A DNA stretch of 64,000 nt from Epiperipatus broadwayi (Eukaryota > Onychophora > Udeonychophora > Euonychophora > Peripatidae), in NCBI GenBank assembly GCA_028023455.1, contig JAQFVV010000063.1, positions 3,903,081 through 3,967,080 on the forward strand. Reading direction: 5' to 3'. The position numbers were made by a program, and so were the translations under genes. Below the pieces are notes generated by a model. It worked only from the letters and a program-made list of their open reading frames with translations, was not told the DNA's origin and did not search any database. Positions 46,576-59,144 of this stretch are shown in pieces. Every line of letters begins with the position of its first letter. Position 1 is the first letter of the stretch.

Positions 46576-48922
46576 TATTTGAATAGACAGAATACGAAAT
46601 CTTATACAATTATATATTGTGTTTGCATATTTCTTTTTAATTCTGTCTTTTGTGAATTTGAAATTTAAATGTGTTGTCGTTTTTTTCAGATGTTAATAAA
46701 AGTATTGCAATAAATAAATAAAAAAATTAAATAAAACGATACACCGTTATTAATTAAGAGATAGTGTTTAAATTAATTTATTTAATGATAAAATATTTAT
46801 ATATTTTAGCAAAAAATTATTTCCTTTGTATGTAAAAAAAAAATCGTTAAAAATGCATTGCATTGCGCAATATAAACACGTCAATATGTGAGTGTATATA
46901 TATTTACACACATTCAATCTTAACCAATTTTTGTATATACTGTATTAGATCAGGGAAAGGGCAAATTAAACTATTAAAAAAAAACTTCACAATCAATAAA
47001 AGTATTTAAAATCGTATTTGCTTCCTACAAATGATTTATAAAGACTGTTAATATACAAATGTATTATATCTCATAATATTGTGATTTAAATGATTTATAA
47101 ATATTTTAAAGTCAAGATGTTGTGAAAGCTGAAAAAGCTTTCCCACATAAAAAGGAAAATATTAAGAACGTGTATTTTAATAATTTAATAATAATAATTT
47201 AAAAAATTTAATATCGTATGGGGGAAAAGCCGAAATAAAAGAAGGTTTAGTAAATATATAATATTGTAGATGAATATCTAGTACAATAATAATAATAATA
47301 ATAATAATGAATAAAAACTTTTTAATAAAAAACAATCTAAAAGAAGTTTAAGTGTAGGAAGATATTTCTTTTTTTTTTTTTTGATTTAAAGAAAAGATAA
47401 ATTTACAATTATTATTAGAAAAGATGATGGAAAGTTTAAAGTTTTTTATTCCATTAAACAAAAATGGCATCTTTATAGATGATTTTGCCAATAGAGGAAT
47501 TTAAATAAATGAAAATGAAATTGCTAAGTGTTTCAACTAGGATACCAAATATGTTATTAAAATTTGAGCATTAGAAAATTACATAGAATATACTTGACAT
47601 GTTCAAAGTTGGTAAAAGGCCAACATTAAATATTCTCATGTTCTAATAGATTATTTTTATCTGACTTAGACTGTATAAATTAATTGACTTATTAACTTTG
47701 TGTGAAAATGGAAGTCATTATTTTTAATACTTCAAAAATAAATATCCCACAAAAATATTATGCATCTGTATTATTTTTATTAATATCATCTTTTTTCTCC
47801 TGCTTCTCTATCATCACCAAAAAAAAAAAAAAAATAGTGTTTAAAATAAGACATCAATTTTTTTTATAAATTTTTCAGCAAGATTATAATATTAATTTGT
47901 GGATAATCAAGACAGTAATACAAAGTGTTTATGACATGAAATTATTATGGAGTTTCAATGAGTTTTCAAGTTTCATTTTATATAAAAAGATGATTATTGT
48001 TATATTTTGGATTTAAATTAAACATATTGTTTAATTTAGAAAAAAAGAAAAATGGATAGACTTTGATGTAGCTGATATTTTAAATAATTTAACTTTCTCA
48101 ACTTTTTTCTTTCAAATCAAACAGTGAATTATTTATATTTATCACCCAAATATTCAAAGCACCATCTACTGTAATTTTCCATTAATTCTTTGACAATTTA
48201 ATATTTATATTTAAATAAATACCAATACAATTCCTACTTAATGTTAATATTTGAATTGATAGCACAGCAGTGTTGTTTAGTAAAACCTATGTATTTTGAC
48301 TTATTAGGATATAAGTCATTCGTTTTTTTCAAAGAAATCTTGCACAAACAAATAAACATGCAAATAAATAAATAAAAATAATTAATAGCATTGTCCATAT
48401 GAAATAAACTGGAGTATTGCCAATTTTCAAAGAATCATCTATTGGAATATTTTATCTCATTGTATATGTTTCTACATGATAAAACAATTGAACCAATCTT
48501 TTTAGAACATATATTTTGGGCAATCTTTTTTACACTGCCTCTGATGGCAATCTACCTCCTCATCAATGTTACAATATCATTCTTAATTAAATAACTCAAA
48601 TACAATCAATTTAATATTAATATTTGAGTCTATCTTAGCAATATTATTTAATAATGCCCATTTACACATTTAAATGTAAATTTGTTCATGCAAGGTTCTG
48701 AAAAAAGGAGTGATAAGTAATTGTGGAAATAAACTTTATTAAATAGTACTACTTTATATGTACTGATCTCTTATATGATATTATACTGATAAGAATGTCA
48801 GTCATCTTTAAATGCAGTTGAAAATAGGTTGCTTGAAAGGCATGACCTGTGGAAATTGGTTGATAAATGAACTTTATAATAAAAAATTTTCTAAAAAGTA
48901 TTTTTGAGAAAGTTATAGAGCA
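46576..48922. other. AT-rich stretch, nothing recognised
   Basis: A TAA microsatellite lies at 47285-47309, and poly-A and poly-T runs lie near 47370 and 47820. No coding signature on either strand. Confidence 0.6.
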
Positions 48923-49559
48923 GTGTTTCTCAACTGGTGGTCCACAGAAAAAAATTTGTGGTCCGCAAAAAGTTTATAAATTTGTTCATATTTATTATTA
49001 TTATTATCATCATCATCATTTACACTCTTTTAAATTATGACTAATTTTATTAAATATATCTTTAATTCAGTTCTTTGTTTGTGAGTTGTTTTATTCATAG
49101 AATTCATACAAAATAAATTAAGAAATGAAACACTTCAAGAAATATAAAAAGGTTTTTATTTTCTAGTATCATTCATCTCATGGTAAAAACATTGTTTGAT
49201 TAACAATTTTGCCTATGCACTTTTCATGTGCTGAGGTGGAATTTGATATGTACAAAAATAATCTCATAGTTGTCAGTCATATGTACTATTTAGTTTGCCA
49301 TAGCCAGCCAATCAAAATTGGACTGACACACAATGATAGGAATTATTATGTAATAGAGTTGTATTATAAATGAAAGTATATGAAGTACTTGATTTTACTT
49401 TTTTGACAAATTTTAGCTGTTTAAAAATGAATAATAACTAGAAAACGTCAAAAGCTATTGCAGACTTTTTTTAAAAAAAAGTATAAGTACTTTGAATGCT
49501 AATGAAAATATTATTTATTCATAAAATGATTCACCTCAGTCAAAATGAAATTGTACTGT

Positions 49560-51290
49560 TGTTTGTCAATTCAATCCTGATTATTTAAAATTTGGTTTTT
49601 ATTTTTTAGTCCGAGTCAGAATAACATTTATCCAGACCTTAATGCATTATTTGCGGAGAAATTTTATCTAATGAATGTATGAAGTTAGCAAAATTAATGT
49701 ATCATTTACAGACCAAACATTCAAATCTACAAAATAAGCTACTGTATTGTTTTGAACATAAAACTGCTGAAATGAAAAAACAAAAATCTTTTAAAAAATT
49801 TATTTTAGTTGATAAGTTGCAAAAAAAAAAAAAAAAAAACAATACTCTATTGCCAAAAACTTAATTAAACCATGGTTAATAGATGTGTGTTTTGAAATTC
49901 TAGGTACAGTTACTGGAGACAAAGTGAAAACTTTGCAGTTTTTTATAGCAGCTATCCATTGCAGATTTAGTGAATTAGTAACTGATATTGAAGATCAATT
50001 ACTTCAAAAAGTAAGCATAACAATTCAAATAGATGATTCTACAGATGTTACCAATAAAGTCATACTTTTATGTTTTATTCCTTGTGTTGATTATGAAATT
50101 AGTAATGTAAAAGAATTTTTTTTTTTTGTAGTGTTGAACTTTGTAATCACAATTATTGATATATTTAAAGCAATTGATAATTACATTGAAAAGAACTCAA
50201 TTGGAAAAATTGTGTTGACCTTTGCACTGATGAAATGACAAATATGACTGGGAAACATTCAGCAGTAGCAAAATAAAAATTAAAGTAGTGGATGACTAAA
50301 TGATTTTAATTCATTGTTATCACCATGAACATTTAGCTGCTAAAAAATGTATTTCCTGACTTGAACAATGTTTTACTTAATCTATAAAAATAATAAATTA
50401 TATTGAATGTATCACACTAAATTCAAGGCTATATTCAAGTTTATTCAATGAAATGAGATCTGGACATGAAAATTTACTACTTCATATAGAAGATGTTTGT
50501 TGAGAGGAAAATTATTAATAAAACTTTATGAACTAAAAAAAGAAGTTGAAACATTTCTAGAAATAAAAAATTCAGAATTGAGAAATATTTTCTATATTAA
50601 CAATTGGATTACTAAACTGACTTACATGTCGAACATATTTTCATTAATAAAATGAACTAAATTTAAGCCTGCAAGGAATTAGTACTACTTTTGATTTATG
50701 GAGTGAAATTGAGGCATTCAAGAAAAATTTAAAACTATGGTGCAAGCATTTAGAAAGAAAAACGTTGACATACATCATTCATTATCAGAATTGATAGATA
50801 AAGATATAAATATTGGTAAATTGAAAAATATTGTTTATGACCATTTAACAAATCTTTAATGTGCATTTGATCAACATTATTCACAAGAAGAAGACACACC
50901 GAAAGGCAATATGTGAATTTTAAATCTGTTTATTGAACAAAAAAATAGCCTAACTGATTTGGAACAGGAAAAATTATTAGACTTAAGTTGTTATGGCACA
51001 TTAAAGTTATTATTTAATTCAACAAGTATTGCTCTAGTTTGGGTTAAAATTAAAATTGAATATCCAAAATTAAATGAAAAACATCAAGAGTGTTATTGCT
51101 GTTTTTGACCACATACATAATTATATGAATTGACAGTTTTGAGGAATGACATTCATAAAATCAAAAGATAAGAAATCATTTATTAATAAATCCAACTTTG
51201 AGCTTAGCAGTCACAAATATATCTCCAAGGCTTGATAAGCTAATTACTGAAAAAAATCAGTAACAATCACATTAGTTTTGGGTTTTATAA
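49560..51290 (+). pseudogene. hAT transposase, ZBED5/SCAND3-like, decayed
   Basis: Near 49670-49760 the tail of a BED zinc finger shows LMYHLQTKHSNLQNK, with the second zinc pair's H-x-H spacing. The frame 49885-50238 carries the catalytic start: IDDSTDV at residues 49-55, matching LDESTDV with the first catalytic Asp. After a frameshift, CTDEMTNMTGKHSAV (50223-50270) matches CTDGAxAMTGKHSG, with the second Asp. IHCYHHEHLAAKK follows at about 50310. WSEIEAF and KNLKLWCKHLE-like residues are near 50700-50750. SLTDLEQEKLLDLSCYGTLK at 50950-51010 matches the region before the dimerisation domain. At least four frameshifts and several stops make it inactive. The middle RWLSRG segment could not be read. 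Confidence 0.82.
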
Positions 51291-51367
51291 TTATGTTTCA
51301 ATAAGTTATTTAAATATTTTTTTTTGATTTTCTTTAGATTTTGTTTATTATTAGTTTAATATTTTGT

Positions 51368-51470
51368 TGGTTCAGCATGTGTGTGTGCATGTGTATCGAT
51401 TGTATGAGATAGATTGGATAGCTAAAGGGAGCTTGAAAGTCTGTGTTCAAATCTTATATAATTACATAAC
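51368..51470 (+). repeat. Dispersed repeat R, copy 4 (tRNA-like end only)
   Basis: TTGGTTCAGCATGTGTGTG, ATGAGATAGATTGGATAGCT and GAGCTTGAAAGTCTGTGTTC follow the end of copy 5 at 63.7-63.8 kb. It lies inside the hAT element at 48.9-51.6 kb, so the R insertion is younger than that hAT or was carried by it. Confidence 0.78.
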
Positions 51471-51643
51471 TCCATATATATATTAATTAAATTTTGTTAA
51501 ACATTACAATAATTATATTTTACTATAAAAACACCCACCCTCTTCTTCCATTATTTGTTCAATACTTCATTTGGTCCATAATAAAAAAATTTAAAAATTT
51601 TTGCTCAGTGACATGTAATCAGTTGAGAAACATTAGTATAGAG

Positions 51644-54600
51644 AATATTTTATATTGTTATTAGTTTTTAAAAAAAAATGTTAGTTTATAATTTGAAAAG
51701 AGGTTTGTTGAGAAATATTTCAGAACTTACGATATAATAATTGTTTTTAGGTTTCGAAAAAAAAAAAAACCATTGTAAATTCAAATTAAGTAATTTAAAA
51801 TATTGAATATTTTAATATTAATGTGACAAATTTTAGTATGACTTGATATTTAACACAATTCGCGTTTATAGATATGTTTTTAATTTATGTGTTTGCATAT
51901 ATAGATAGATAGTAAATATTTTTACTTTTCAATTTATGGAAATTATTAAGTATATATATGTTTAAAATATTTGTGTGAAGTAATTGTATGTTTTTGTAAA
52001 AACTAATGTAATAAAATTGTTTTTTAAGATCTGAAGATTGCTAAGCGCCCCAAACCGTCATAAATTAAATAAAGCATTGTGAAAAGTTCATTAGTTATTG
52101 CGTATGTTTGTTAAGATTTAATTGGAATTATGAAATAAGAATGAATGTTTTGAACATCTTGGAAGTATGACAAGCTTTTGAAAACCATTGTCATTAGTTA
52201 AATAAATCTTATAACTTGATCTTGTTATCTCACATTTACATGCAGATCTCAACATGCGTCCATTCCATAGCAGTATTACATCAGTGACACTTCATAAATG
52301 CAGAATACAGTTAATCACTATATCAGATAATGGGAAAGGTTATTTTTTATTACACATTTATTAGTGTTACCTTTTCTATTTTTGACAATTGTAATTATTA
52401 CCACTGTTACTATAAGATAATTTTGATTAGTGTAGATCTGATGATGTCCTTGATTTTTTTTATACTGTTGCCTGCGCATAAGATTTTACATAGCTATGCT
52501 ATATTGTTTGTTCATTGCGGTTTTTTCCCCTCTAGCGGTGATTTTATTAATTAACTTTTGTAATTGTAATTTTAATACAGTATGCAGCAACAAAATACGT
52601 CACTTTCAATTGCTGAATTTAAAAAGTTTTTTTTTCATTTCTTAATAATATTAGTACTGGACAAACTTTATGTACATTAATATATATTTTTATTTATGAC
52701 TTTTTAAAATTATTTTGCTTATTAGAATTCAGTCTCTGATATGGTTGTTATATTCAATAAAAGTACTTTTTTATAATAAAATGTAGATCTTATTCATATA
52801 TTATTTTCAGACAGCATTTTGTTTTTGTGATTATTAAAAAAGTCAACAAAGAAAAAAAAAAACTTCACTTTGATCAGCTTATTTTTATTATTTGCTTTTT
52901 ATAAGTTTTAAGTTTCTTATTCTCTAATTTAATCCCTTAAAAACTAATCTTATATGAATTTCTAAATAATTTATTACTGTAATAAAGAACTATGTTAATC
53001 GAAAATAAAACTAAATGGACTTTTTTTAAGAATAAGAATTGAATATATATGAAATTTATAGAGATAAAGATAATATCCCTCTTTTCATTTTATTTCCAGT
53101 GAGGATTAATTGTAAATGTAGTCGATGTGTTTTATAGGATAGGTATATGCAATATATGAGGATGTTTTCCTGATAATAATTATGAACTTTTGAGTTTCTA
53201 GATTTAAATAATATTCATATTTGTTATGTTATATGTCACCATTTGTAAATGAGTATTGGCTTTGGAACTGGGGGGGGGGGTATCAAGACATTAAGAAAAT
53301 AGAAAAAGTTTACTTCAAATTTTGCAATAGTTATATAAATCTGTCCTTAATTACAAATGTAATCACATTTTCTTGAATCAGTATTATAATGGGCTATACT
53401 TTTTTACATAACTAAATTGTAATGCTATAACATCTTATCAAAAGTGTATGTATGTATTAACATTAAGTTGATTATTTGAATGTATAATGAATTTATAATA
53501 CATAAGTAATCAGTAATTAATAGACAGGGTTTTCAAAAATATTCTAAGTCATATTGGAAAGACTGGAGTATGTGATGACTGAAAATTTTCTTAACTTTTA
53601 TTAGATGTCATTGTTTTTAAAAATCAGATACGTAATATTATCTTTATTCATTTTATCATTAGTTATATGTTACTGTTAAATTAAAAAAAATCAGAAAGTT
53701 TAAAATCTCAGTATTTTGTTGAACCGTAGTAATTAAAGAACTTATTTTTCCTTGGAGACTTTGAAATGCATGTTGATATGAACAATGAACTGTTACTCTT
53801 AATTACTGGGAATAACTATTGATGTCAGTCTTTCACATAAACATGGGATTGACTGACATGAACATTTACTTGGAGTGAATTTTTTTTTATAAAGGAATCT
53901 ATATACATCTATGCTCGGAACAATGATAATTTACAAAATGTTTTAATTAGGAGTTAACATATAAAACAATTCAATAATGCATGAGAATGTTTTGAAGATT
54001 AAAATGATAGTAAGTATTAAAATTAAGTTTTTCACAAAAGATAGTAACTGGAAATTGATTTTTCATTCTGTCAATCCTTACTTTATTTCTGTTAACTTTC
54101 ATAAGCTATTAAACACTGAAATTGTCTGTTTTGAATTTTTAAGTTCCTGTTAGTGAGACATTATGCTAGATCTGTTTCATCTAGTAAAATGAATATGGTG
54201 ATTTATCAGTAGTTTATTTTAAAAGTGTATCAGTTCAGTGTTTGACAAGAAGACTTACACTGAGTGACGGAATGCAAATGAAAATGTCATTTTATTATTT
54301 ATGATTAAACTTTAGGTCTTTTTTTCTTTTGAAATATTAAAAATGATATATGGGTCGAAAAATTTGTATGATAATTTTATTTATTAAATTGATGTCCCTT
54401 TTTAATTTTTTTTTTTTTCATGTTCTGAAGATTTTTTAAAAAAAATTATGAAAAGGGTGTTTTATACTTAATAAACTTGCTATTCTTAAAAAAAGTAATG
54501 AAGTGCATATATACATACATATGCTAGAACAATATATATATATATACAGTACATTTGGCAAAATGAAAACAATACAAAAACTTTGTATATACAGACTTTC

Positions 54601-56388
54601 CTGAATTGAGCCAGTCAACACATACCATTATTTCCAAAAATAAGATTGAGCCTAATATTAACTTTTGTTCTGAAATACACATTATGATTTATTTTCAGAG
54701 AATGTCTTATTCTTTTATGTACAAAAATCTACATCTATTCGTGTATATATATATTTGAAATATTAAATCAACCTGCCAAATGTTTTTTTTTTTTCAGCAA
54801 CATTGTGAATATTTGAATTTTCCGTTAGCAATATGCACTGGGATATTTACATTTATTCCAGTATTTATTCATGTACAAAATTTACATTTATTCGAGTAAT
54901 TCTCTTTACAGAAAACTGTAAAATTTTTATTCCAGAAGTCTTCCATGATTCCTCTCTTGTATTGATGGAATAACTTTCTTTTCGCACTGATCTTATCTGG
55001 GTGTCAAAATATTCTGTTTAAATCTACCTTTAAGTCATAGTGTTAATTGAAGACTTATGAGATAGAAGTGGTAACAGAAATGATTACAGTTAAGAATGAT
55101 TATCCCATGAAAGTACAAGCACAAGAATTCAGAAAATGTTTTTGTATTCCACGCCACCTACAGCATACTGAATTATGATGGTTCATATAAGACACAATCA
55201 TATTTATTCATTATCAAGTGTGCACACTGTAAACACTTTCCAAATTATTTGTAATAGCCTGCCACTCCCACCCCCTTTAATATATATTTTTTTAAACTTT
55301 TGTTTAGGAGAAAGATTAATTTAACTTAAACTAAACGTTGGTTATTAAAATCACTTCCATTATTTAAAGTGTTTCAGGAGAAAAAAAAACATTCAAGAAA
55401 CCAAACTGATTTTTCTTTTATATTGAATATTTAAACTCTTTTATGAGGAAAAAAAATATTTAAGAACAAAACCGAATTTTCTTTTATCTTGAATATTTAA
55501 AAGCTTTCACAATCAAACTCTAAAACTAAATCAAACAATCTAAATCTAAGTACTAAATATAAATAAAATAGGTATCTAAAATTATATAAAAGAAATTATA
55601 AATTATCTGATGTAGTGGGTTATGATAGGTAAAATTTTAAAAGTTTATTAAATCGTTCATAAAGTCAATAAATTGGTTACCTTAAGTCCAAGATTTAGCT
55701 GAGAGAGTATTGTTTCTCTATGGAGGTTGAATTATATTTGTTGAAAATGGTCAACAGGGAAAATACATAAGTACCATTATAATTTATATTATCATTTTTG
55801 TAAAGCATTAATATCACAACTATTATTTATTTATACATTCACTATTTTATAATTCACTATGTGCATCATGTGTTTCAATGGATGAATGAAATTTATCCAT
55901 CTGGCTAATACCTTAACTAGGGCTTCTATTATGAGCATTCTGAAAAAAATCATGCTAGTATTTATTTTCTAATTAGATCTTACTTTCAGAGAAACACAGT
56001 AGTTTATTATCTATGAGTTCCGTTTTTTCTAAATTTTCATATAAATCTTTTAATCCCATTTTCTGTAATAGTCTATTAAATAAATTTTTATAGTTGATTT
56101 TTTTTGTTTTAATTCCCTATGAATAGAATGTGCCAGATGATGTTTGTTCATTTAAAATAATATGCTTGGGACAATGATTTTTCAGAACCTTGAACTTTAG
56201 CATCGGCCATTTTTCTAATCACACATGCATTATGAAAATCTTTTTTTATTTAAAAATAGAATTTATCAGTGATCTCTGTTAACTATCTATTTACAAGTTA
56301 CTATTATAGTAATGGAGATAGTTTACTAATTAATTTTTGTAACTAGTAAGGATTTGTTCGTGTATTTAAAATACAAACATAATATTTT
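51644..56388. other. Long AT-rich block, nothing recognised
   Basis: It holds one hammerhead-like relic at 52031-52059, a G10 run near 53271, TA runs near 54530 and short frames of 60-75 codons (52330-52554 plus, 54436-54621 minus) with no motif. The first of these frames has Cys/Tyr-rich hydrophobic residues but no recognisable start context. Confidence 0.5.
52031..52059 (+). ncRNA. Hammerhead-like relic
   Basis: CTGAAGA fits the CUGANGA core with A at the free position. It is followed by TTGCTAAGCGCC, a possible stem II, then CAAA where GAAA is required, and CCGTC, which matches the stem III and cleavage region. The lost G of GAAA would inactivate it. Stem I pairing is poor. A chance match cannot be excluded. 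Confidence 0.3.
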
Positions 56389-56515
56389 ATTAAAACAGGC
56401 AAAACTCACTATACGTATTGCCACACACAGCAAGCTAGAGTAATCAGTGGATGCCAAAAGGCTTGTGCATAAACAGTTATAAGCAAGCATAAGAAATGGT
56501 GATCATGTGATGTTT
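56389..56515 (+). mobile_element. Repeat H190, copy 3 (internally deleted)
   Basis: TTAAAACAGGCAAAACTCA and TATACGTATTGCCACACACA are followed by AGTAATCAGTGGATGCCAAA and GCTTGTGCATAAA, then a jump to AAGCAAGCATAAGAAATGG and GTGATCATGTGATGTTTAT. The right-hand inverse and the hammerhead region are deleted. It confirms the 3' end of the family seen in copy 1. Confidence 0.78.
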
Positions 56516-58650
56516 ATCGGCTTAATAATTTATTAATTTTTTTGCGAATGAAATGTAAGCATATGAAAAACTAATGTTATGACACAAATTTTGCTGATAC
56601 ATTTTTGAGTACAAGTATAGCCTGCACTCTATGCTCACTTTTTCAGTTTCTGTTGCATGGAACCACTAAAACCATATTGTGAAAACTAATAGATAAATTG
56701 AACATTTTTTTTGAAAATTTGATTCCCGGAAAAGTTTATAATACTAAAGTAAAACTCAATTATAAATTGTTAATTTTCTCATTAATCACAAATTATCATT
56801 TTTTAATTTGTCTGTTTCAAAATGGACAAAAAATAAGATCAAATGTGAATGTTGAGTTTTATAAAAACAACTCTAAGCATAAATTAATTGTCCATTTCAT
56901 TTTTAATTTTCATACAAAGCAGCACAAACTGGAAAAAAATAATTGCATTATTCAATCAATATGCAGTACAATAAAATAACGAAAATTAAATGTTAGTAAC
57001 AAAAAATAAAATGGTAAAACGAACTTATCTTTTTATTACTGGCAATAAATAGAGTGAAAGTTCCAAGAAAAGGCTAAAAAGTTGTTTCATTCACCAATAT
57101 TTTATGTAAACATTTTCTAGCATATGCGCTTTAGATGAGACTAAGAGTTGTTGGGAGTCTTTCATCTTGGTTTAGCAGCTTTGATATGGATATTGCAAAG
57201 TTAGTCTAATTCCTTATTAGCATTCTTACTTTTATGCACTATTGCTAATCAATATTAGACACAAAAGGTGTTGTGTTCCAAAACATGGTTTTAGTAGATG
57301 ACATATAGAAGTCATCAATGGAAGAACTTACAGTGCATAAAAATGGCTAGTGTTTGGGATTATGAAATTATTTTTTCAGTTAGAAATTATAACGTCTTTT
57401 TGTTGTTGTTGTTTTCTTTCAATTCATAAAGTCTTTTTTTTCATATCCCTGATCAATGGACAATAATGTCTGCAGAAAAAATACATGTTGTATGGTTCCC
57501 CTCATCCTCCACTTTTTGGCTAATAATATCGGTGGAGAAATATATCCTGTTTTATTTTGAAACTACTTTACAAAAGTAAAACAATTTTTTATTATTATAA
57601 AAGTATAAATATGTCTATTTTTAGATTACTTTATAAAAATTAAATAATCTGAAAATTAAATAAAACTACTTAACATTATGGGAAAAAATTTGATTTTTCA
57701 ATTGTAAAATATGTGTAAACATTCTATTTTTTGACCATTATTTAAATATGGGTAAAAGTTATAAAAGTACAAATCTATATTCCACTATTTACACATTTAT
57801 TTTTCCATTACTATATACAAACTAAGAAAACTAGTTATAACATTATGGGGAAATTTTCCTAATTATAAAATGTGTAAATCTTCAATTTATCAGTTAGTTA
57901 TTAGTAGCTCCATGCAGTGGATAAAACAGAAACTGAAATCAAAAGTGAATATAGAGCACATACAATACCTATTTTTGATTATTATGCATTCATTTAACCT
58001 TAGTTTTAAATTAGACTTTGACAGCTTTTTTTTTTTTAAAAAAATTCAATGCTTTTATCATTGTTTTATGTAGGTAGAACCTGATTAACAAACACATAAA
58101 CATTTAGCACAATAATGCTTTTTTATATGAATGATATTCTGGAAATATCAAGTATACAGATAAGTTAGATAAACATAAATACAAAAATGGCTTTTCATTT
58201 ACAGTGGCACTATGTACTATGCTATATTTTGTTGTAGGCCCCCTATTATACAAATGTATATAGCATATAAAATTTTTTGTTTTGTTGATAAACATTGGTT
58301 AGATATGAATACTTATTGTATGGTACTTTTCAACACACACACATAAATAACACAGATGCTTTTTTATATGTATACTATGCATATACAAATTAAAATTATA
58401 GTATAACAAAATTTTTAAAAAATAATAATAATACAGTTATTAATAATAGATTGAGGGAGTCATTTACATGTGTTTTACTGAGTGTGTGTTCTTTCATGCC
58501 TGCTCTGATACAATAAGAATAATATATATATATTGTAAGAGTAGCTGGGTTCCAACCCTGTTACAAGAAAGTGAAAAGCGCGTACGCATTACCCTCAATA
58601 CAGGCATATATTCAAGCGGGCAATAAAGGGTTAAAAATATATATAGTTAT
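56516..58650. other. AT-rich stretch, nothing recognised
   Basis: The 93-codon frame at 56698-56979 (plus) is rich in Lys, Asn and Phe. It shows HKLIVHFIFNFHTKQHKL but no motif that I recognise. The frames at 57870-58073 and 58104-58295 are also unassigned. A GC-richer patch GGGTTCCAACCCTG is near 58549. Confidence 0.5.
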
Positions 58651-58693
58651 ACATATATATACGTGCGATTATACATATATATACGTGCGAGAA
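58651..58693. repeat. Short tandem repeat, period about 21 bp
   Basis: ATACATATATATACGTGCGA occurs twice in direct succession, at 58650 and 58671. Confidence 0.85.
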
Positions 58694-59144
58694 GTAAATT
58701 TTAAACTCTTTATTATTCTTTTTTTTTTTGTTAGAAAATAAATGGGGAAGGGATTGATTAGTAAGCATTATTTATTTTAGAATGTTTTACTTTTAAAATA
58801 TTACAAATTAACAAAATTACAGTTGTGCACAAATATGTTATATATTGTTTAGAATATTGATTTAAGTTTCAATTATATTTCAAATTAACGAGGGTAGTGA
58901 AAAGGAAATATTGTTTGTGCCTTCAAGCAATTCTGTGTTTGAATCACAATCACTAATTACTGCAAAAATAAAATTCCAAGAAAAAGCCAAAGAATGTTTG
59001 ACCAAAAGGAATAGATACCAGGAATGACGGCATCACCAAAACAATGGAAATGTAAATTTAAAGAAGTAAAAGTAATTTGGAAAGGAAAACCTATTCAAAG
59101 AAAAAGAATTAGATTGTGGATCCGATAAAAAAAAAAATTCCTTT
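58694..59144. other. AT-rich stretch before the tandem duplication
   Basis: There is no recognised gene. A purine-rich plus-strand segment, AAAAGCCAAAGAATG to AAAGAAAAAGAATTAG (58980-59112), leads into the duplication. Confidence 0.45.

Larger units (their letters stand above)
48915..51643 (+). mobile_element. hAT DNA transposon with both ends and target duplication
   Basis: The left end at 48923 starts CAGTGTTTCTCAACTGGTGG, with GGTCCGC further in. The right end at 51635 is the inverse, CAGTTGAGAAACATTA, so the terminal repeats agree over about 16 bp with two mismatches. The flanks TTATAGAG (48915-48922) and GTATAGAG (51636-51643) match at 7 of 8 positions. Length is 2713 bp, usual for an autonomous hAT. 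TTTCTCAAC-type ends are known from many animal hATs. The inside holds a decayed transposase and a fragment of repeat R. Confidence 0.85.

Noticed and set aside
52440-52460. CTGATGATGTCC as a hammerhead core
   Set aside because: No pairing stem II partner and no GAAA follow within 30 bases.
56698-56979. 93-codon Lys/Asn/Phe-rich frame
   Set aside because: The composition is what random AT-rich DNA gives; no motif, splice signals or neighbours support it.
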